From Terebella lapidaria (lineage: Eukaryota > Annelida > Polychaeta > Terebellida > Terebellidae): DNA of 64,000 nt. Each line of letters begins with the position of its first letter. Positions within the stretch are counted from its first letter, which is position 1. The stretch covers positions 40,806,120 to 40,870,119 of the forward strand of contig OX424563.1 of assembly GCA_949152475.1 (NCBI GenBank). The letters run 5' to 3'. The notes under the pieces were generated by a model that searched no databases, was not told where the DNA came from, and saw nothing but the letters and a program-made list of their open reading frames with translations. The position numbers and the translations under genes are program-made. Below, one piece after another: positions 57,114 through 64,000 of this stretch.

Positions 57114-60100
57114 GCTCCACCGTACGATGGACATGGGACGCTCCACCGTACGATGGACATGGGACGCTCCACCGTACGATGGACATGTGACGCTCCACCG
57201 TAAGATGGACATGAGACGCTCCACTGTACGATGGACATGCGACGCTCCATCGTACCACGGACTAGCGATGCTCCACCGTAAGACGGACATGTGACGCTCC
57301 ACCGTACGATGGACATGCGACGCTCCTTCGTACGATGGACATGGGACGCTCCACCGTACGATCGACATGCGATGCTCCACCGTAAGATGGACATGTGACG
57401 CTCCACCGTACGATGGACATGCGACGCTCCTTCGTACGATGGACATGGGACGCTACACCGTACGATCGACATGCGACGCTCCTTCATACGATGGACATGG
57501 GACGCTCCACCGTACGATCGACATGCGATGCTCCATCATACGATGGACATGTGATGCTCCACCGTACGATGGACATGCGATGCTCCACCGTAAGATGGAC
57601 ATGCGATGCTCCACAGTACGATGGACATGGGACGCTCCATCATACGATGGACATGTGACGCTCCACCGTACGATGGACATGCGACGCTCCACTGTATGAT
57701 GGACATGCGATGCTTTACTGTACAATGGACACGTTACGCTCAACCGTAAGATGGACATGCGATGCTCCACAGTACGATGGACATGGGACGCTCCATCATA
57801 CGATCGACATGTGACGCTCCACCGTACGATGGACATCTGACGCTCCACCGTGCGATGGACATGCTATGCTCCACCGCACGATGGACATGTGATGCTCCAC
57901 CGTACGATGGACATGGGACGCTCCACCATATAATGGACATGTGACGCTCCACCGTACGATGGACATGTGACGCTCCACCGAATGATGGACATGCGAGGCT
58001 CCACCATAAGATGGACATGTGACGCTCCACCGTACGATGGACATGGGACGCTCCACCGAATGATGGACATGCGAGGCTCCACCGTAAGATGGACATGTGA
58101 CGCTCCACCGTACGATGGACATGCGACGCTCCACCGTACGATGGACATGTGACGCTCCACCGTACGATGGACATGCGACGCTCCACCGTACGATGGACAT
58201 GTGACGCTCCACCATACGATGGACATCTGACGCTCCACCGTACGATGGACATGCTATGCTCCACCGTATGATGGACATGTGACGCTCCACCGTACGATGG
58301 ACATGGGACGCTGCACCGTACGATGGACATGCGACGCTCCATCGTACGATGGACATGGGATGCTCCACCGTACGATGGACATGCGACGCTCCACTGTACA
58401 ATGGACATGTGACGCTCGACCGTATGATGGACATGCAAGGCTCCACTGTACAATGGACATGTGACGCTCGACCATATGATGGACATGCAAGGCTCCACTG
58501 TACAATGGACATGTGACGCTCCACTGTACAATGGACATGGGACGCTCCACCGAATGATGGACATGCGAGGCTCCACCATAAGATGGACATGTGACGCTCC
58601 ACCGTACGATGGATATGCGACGCTCCACCGTACGATGGACATGTGACGATCCACCGAAGGATGGACATGCGAGGCTCCACTGTAAGATGGACATGTTACG
58701 CTCCACCGTACGATGGACATGGGATGCTCCACCGTATGATGGACATGTGACACTCCACTGTACGATGGATATGCGATGCACCACCGTACGATGGACATGT
58801 GATGTTCCACCGTACGATGGACATCTGACGCTCCACCGTAGGATGGACATGTGACGCTCCACCGTACGATGGACATGTGACGCTCCACCGTACGATGGAC
58901 ATGGGATGCTCCATCGTACGATGGACATGTGACGCTCCACCGTACGATGGACATGGGATGCTCCACCATACGATGGACATGTGACGCTCCACCGTACGAT
59001 GGACATGCGATGCTCCACCGTAAGATGGACATGAGACGCTCCACTGTACGATGGACATGCGACGCTCCATCGTACAATGGACTAGCGATGCTCCACCGTA
59101 AGATGGACATGCGACGCTCCATCGTACAATGGACTAGCGATGCTCCACCGTAAGATGGACATGTGACGCTCCACCGTACGATGGACATGCGACGCTCCTT
59201 CGTACGATGGACATGGGACGCTCCACCGTACGATGGACATGCGATGCTCCACCGTACGATGGACATGTGAAGCTCCACCGTACGATGGACATGGGACGCT
59301 CCAATGTACGATGGACATGTGACGCTTCACTGTACGATGGACATGCGATGCTCCACTGTACGATGAACATGTGACGCTCCACCGTATGATGAACATGTGA
59401 CGCTCCACCGTACGATGGACATGCGAGGCTCCACCGTACGATGAACATGGGTGCTCCATCGTACGATGGACATGCGACGCTCCACCGTACGATGGACTAG
59501 CGAAGCTCCACCGTAAGATGGACATGCGACGCTCCATCGTACGATGGACACGGGACGCTCCACCGTACGATGGACCTCTGACGCCCACCGTACGATGGAC
59601 ATGCTATGCTCCACCGTACGATGGACATGTGACGCTCCACCGTACGATGGACATGGGACGCTCCAATGTACGATGGACATGCGATGCTCCACTGTACGAT
59701 GAACATGGGATGCTCCACCGTATAATGGACATGTGACGCTCCACCGTACGATGGACATGGGATGCTCCATCGTACGATGGACATGTGACGCTCCACCCAT
59801 CGATGGACATGCTATGCTCCACTGTACGATGGACATGTGACGCTCCACCGTACGATGGACATGGGACGCTGCACCGTACGATGGACATGCGACGCTCCAT
59901 CGTACGATGGACATGGGATGCTCCACCGTACGATGGACATGCGACGCTCCACTGTACAATGGACATGTGACGCTCGACCGTATGATGGACATGCAAGGCT
60001 CCACTGTACAATGGACATGTGACGCTCCACTGTACGATGGACATGTGACGATCCACCGAAGGATGGACATGCGAGGCTCCACTGTAAGATGGACATGTTA

Positions 60101-63100
60101 CGCTCCACCGTACGATGGACATGGGATGCTCCACCGTATGATGGACATGTGACACTCCACTGTACGATGGATATGCGATGCACCACCGTACGATGGACAT
60201 GTGATGTTCCACCGTACGATGAACATCTGACGCTCCACCGTACGATGGACATGGGACGCTGCACCGTACGATGGACATGCGACGCTCCATCGTACGATGG
60301 ACATGGGATGCTCCACCGTACGATGGACATGCGACGCTCCACTGTCCACCGTATGATGGACATGCAAGGCTCCACTGTACAATGGACATGTGACGCTCCA
60401 CTGTACAATGGACATGGGACGCTCCACCGAATGATGGACATGCGAGGCTCCACCATAAGATGGACATGTGACGCTCCACCGTACGATGGATATGCGACGC
60501 TCCACCGTACGATGGACATGTGACGATCCACCGAAGGATGGACATGCGAGGCTCCACTGTAAGATGGACATGTTACGCTCCACCGTACGATGGACATGGG
60601 ATGCTCCACCGTATGATGGACATGTGACACTCCACTGTACGATGGATATGCGATGCACCACCGTACGATGGACATGTGATGTTCCACCGTACGATGGACA
60701 TCTGACGCTCCACCGTAGGATGGACATGTGACGCTCCACCGTACGATGGACATGTGACGCTCCACCGTACGATGGACATGGGATGCTCCATCGTACGATG
60801 GACATGTGACGCTCCACCGTACGATGGACATGTGACGCTCCACCGTACGATGGACATGGGATGCTCCACCGTACGATGGACATGTGACGCTCCACCGTAC
60901 GATGGACATGTGACGCTCCACCGTACGATGGACATGGGACGCTCCACCGTACGATGGACATGGGACGCTCCACCGTACGATGGACATGTGACGCTCCACC
61001 GTAAGATGGACATGAGACGCTCCACTGTACGATGGACATGCGACGCTCCATCGTACCACGGACTAGCGATGCTCCACCGTAAGACGGACATGTGACGCTC
61101 CACCGTACGATGGACATGCGACGCTCCTTCGTACGATGGACATGGGACGCTCCACCGTACGATCGACATGCGATGCTCCACCGTAAGATGGACATGTGAC
61201 GCTCCACCGTACGATGGACATGCGACGCTCCTTCGTACGATGGACATGGGACGCTACACCGTACGATCGACATGCGACGCTCCTTCATACGATGGACATG
61301 GGACGCTCCACCGTACGATCGACATGCGATGCTCCATCATACGATGGACATGTGATGCTCCACCGTACGATGGACATGCGATGCTCCACCGTACGATCGA
61401 CATGCGATGCTCCACCGTAAGATGGACATGTGACGCTCCACCGTACGATGGACATGCGACGCTCCTTCGTACGATGGACATGGGACGCTCCACCGTACGA
61501 TCGTCATGCGATGCTCCACCGTACGATGGACATGTGATGCTCCACCGTACGATGGACATGGGACGCTCCAATGTACGATGGACATGTGACGCTCCACTGT
61601 ACGATGGACATGCGATGCTCCACTGTACGATGAACATGTGACGCTCCACCGTATGATGAACATGTGACGCTCCACCGTATGATGGACATGCGAGGCTCCA
61701 CCGTACGATGAACATGGGTGCTCCATCGTACGATGGACATGCGACGCTCCACCGTACGATGGACTAGCGAAGCTCCACCGTAAGATGGACATGCGACGCT
61801 CCATCGTACGATGGACACGTGACGCTCCACCGTACGATGGACATGCGACGCTCCATCGTACGATGGACTAGCGAAGCTCCACCGTAAGATGGACATGTGA
61901 CGCTCCACAATACGATGGACATGCGACGCTCCACCGTACGATGGACATGCAACGCTCCACTGTACGATGGACATGCGACGCTCCACCATACGATGGACAT
62001 GTGACGCTCCACCGTACGATGGACATCTGACGCTCTACCGTACGATGGACATGCTATGCTCCACCGTATGATGGACATGTGACGCTCCACCGTACGATGG
62101 ACATGGGATGCTCCATCGAACGATGGACATGTGACGCTCCACCCATCGATGGACATGCTATTCTCCACCGTACGATGGACATGTGACGCTCCACCGTACG
62201 ATGGACATGGGACGCTCCACCGTAGGATGGACATGTGACGCTCCACCGTACGATGGACATGTGACGCTCCACCGTAAGATGGACATGAGACGCTCCACTG
62301 TACGATGGACATGTGACGCTCCACCGTTCGATTGACATGCGACGCTCCACCGTACGATGGACATGCGACGATCCTCCGTACGATGGACATGCGACGCTCC
62401 ACAGTATGATGGACATGTGACGCTCCACCGTACGATGGACATGCGAGGCTCCACCGTAAGATGGACATGTGACGCTCCACCGTACGATGGACATGCGATG
62501 CTCCATCGTACGATGGACATGGGATGCTCCACCGTATGATGGACATGTGACGCTCCACCGTATGATGGACATGCGATGCTCAATCGTACGATTGACATGG
62601 GATGCTCCACCGTATGATGGACATGTGACGCTCCACCGTACGATGCACATGTGACGCTCCACGGTAAGATGGACATGCGACGCTCCACCGTACGATGGAC
62701 ATGCGACGCTCCACCGTACGATGGACATGCGACGCTCCACCGTACGATGGACATGTGACGCTCCACCGTACGATGGACATCTGACGCTCTACCGTACGAT
62801 GGACATGCTATGCTCCACCGTATGATGGACATGTGACGCTCCACCGTACGATGGACATGGGATGCTCCATCGAACGATGGACATGTGACGCTCCACCCAT
62901 CGATGGACATGCTATTCTCCACCGTACGATGGACATGTGACGCTCCACCGTACGATGGACATGGGACGCTCCACCGTAGGATGGACATGTGACGCTCCAT
63001 CGTACGATGGACATGTGACGCTCCACCGTAAGATGGACATGAGACGCTCCACTGTACGATGGACATGCGACGCTCCATCGTACAATGGACTAGCGATGCT

Positions 63101-64000
63101 CCACCGTAAGATGGACATGTGACGCTCCACCGTACGATGGACATGCGACGCTCCTTCGTACGATGGACATGGGACGCTCCACCGTACGATCGACATGCGA
63201 TGCTCCACCGTACGATGGACATGTGATGCTCCACCGTACGATCGACATGCGATGCTCCACCGTACGATGGACATGTGATGCTCCACCGTACGATGGACAT
63301 GGGACGCTCCAATGTACGATGGACATGTGACGCTCCACTGTACGATGGACATGCGATGCTCCACTGTACGATGAACATGGGATGCTCCACCGTATGATGG
63401 ACATATGACGCTCCACCGTACGATGGACATGGGATGCTCCATCGTACGATGGACATGTGACGCTCCACCGTACGATGGACATGCGACGCTCCTTCGTACG
63501 ATGGACATGGGACGCTCCACCGTACGATCGACATGCGATGCTCCACCGTAAGATGGACATGTGACGCTCCACCGTACGATGGACATGTGACGCTCCTTCG
63601 TACGATGGACATGGGATGCTCCACCGTACGATCGACATGCGACGCTCCTTCATACGATGGACATGGGACGCTCCACCGTACGATCGACATGCGATGCTCC
63701 ACCGTACGATGGACATGTGATGCTCCACCGTACGATGGACATGGGACGCTCCACCGTACGATCGACATGCGATGCTCCACCGTAAGATGGACATGTGACG
63801 CTCCACCGTACGATGGACATGCGACGCTCCTTCGTACGATGGACATGGGACGCTCCACCGTACGATCGACATGCGATGCTCCACCGTACGATGGACATGT
63901 GATGCTCCACCGTACGATGGACATGGGACGCTCCAATGTACGATGGACATGTGACGCTCCACTGTACGATGGACATGCGATGCTCCACTGTACGATGAAC
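57114..64000. repeat. Near-identical 6.9-kb duplication, second copy (cut by window end)
   Basis: Copy of 48901-55787, running off the end of the window, so its true length is unknown and at least 6,887 bp. Between the copies lies 55788-57113, which includes the 671-bp tandem repeat. The lack of visible divergence makes it the youngest large duplication here, or else an assembly duplication; the sequence alone cannot separate these. Confidence 0.88.

Larger units (their letters stand above)
15574..64000. repeat. 26-bp satellite array, right segment
   Basis: Continuation of the same array in the same orientation, about 1,860 monomers, running out of the window at phase 22 of a monomer. Monomer variants are shared with the left segment, so the two were one array before the insertion at 15250. 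The segment is a mosaic of duplicated blocks entered separately below. From about 45,600 onward the blocks are longer and closer to identical than further left. No gene, RNA gene or second non-satellite interruption was found. Odd monomers mark recombination points, for example the extra base in AAAAGAGTGG near 44,274 and the unit ACATATGACCACATATGC near 42,663. Confidence 0.98.

Noticed and set aside
1..64000. CRISPR array, suggested by short regular repeats
   Set aside because: The repeats abut directly with no unique spacers, there are thousands of them, and no cas genes are present.
1..64000. Bacterial or phage region with genes hidden by the repeat
   Set aside because: There are no conserved protein motifs, ribosome-binding sites, tRNA or rRNA anywhere. 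A 63-kb pure tandem array fits eukaryotic satellite DNA.
1..64000. Telomeric repeat
   Set aside because: The 26-bp unit contains no TTAGGG-type run, is not G-rich on one strand, and carries CpG and palindromic motifs unlike telomere repeats.
1..64000. Two 13-bp half-units within the 26-bp monomer
   Set aside because: The two halves show no convincing direct similarity when compared base by base; the internal relation visible is the dyad, not a direct repeat.

Overview
This 64-kb window is almost entirely one satellite DNA. A 26-bp monomer is repeated head to tail about 2,450 times, always in the same orientation, from 1 to 15,249 and from 15,574 to 64,000. I find no protein gene, tRNA, rRNA, operon, CRISPR array or promoter that I can support. 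The many long open frames are a by-product of the repeat: 26 is not a multiple of 3, and the minus strand of the monomer has no stop codon. The sequence is therefore eukaryotic heterochromatin-type DNA (centromeric, pericentromeric or subtelomeric), not a gene-bearing region.

A typical monomer (1170-1195) reads GACGCTCC at positions 1-8, then ACCGTACG at 9-16, then ATGGACATGT at 17-26. It carries up to four CpG sites and a 16-bp dyad centred on CGTACG. Most recurring variants are C-to-T or G-to-A changes at those CpGs. A few shortened or fused monomers (such as the truncated unit at 221, or GAACATGGGTGCTCC near 6,395) serve as landmarks. They show that the array is a mosaic of higher-order blocks of about 0.3-7 kb that were copied, trimmed and re-copied.

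Layout. 1-15,249: array with 1.72-1.75-kb local tandem copies (1.6-4.7 kb) and mixed blocks to 15.2 kb. 15,250-15,573: the only non-satellite DNA, a 324-bp insertion that interrupts a block whose uninterrupted counterparts survive elsewhere in the window. 15,574-45,000: further mosaic array, with block pairs at spacings of about 8.9, 16.5 and 28 kb and a 3.4-3.9-kb tandem duplication at 30.1-37.3 kb. 45,632-64,000: a younger domain, made of a 3.74-3.80-kb tandem duplication (45,632-53,180) followed by a near-identical copy of at least 6.9 kb displaced by 8,213 bp (48,901-55,787 copied at 57,114-64,000). The landmark unit found 13 times in the first 45 kb is absent from this last domain.

Organism. 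The satellite alone does not identify the host. The middle of the insertion resembles, from memory and unverified, a short motif dispersed widely in bivalve mollusc genomes. A bivalve is my best guess, held at moderate confidence. The main points of interest are the internal history of the array, the CpG-decay pattern, the dyad in each monomer and the single insertion with its preserved empty sites.
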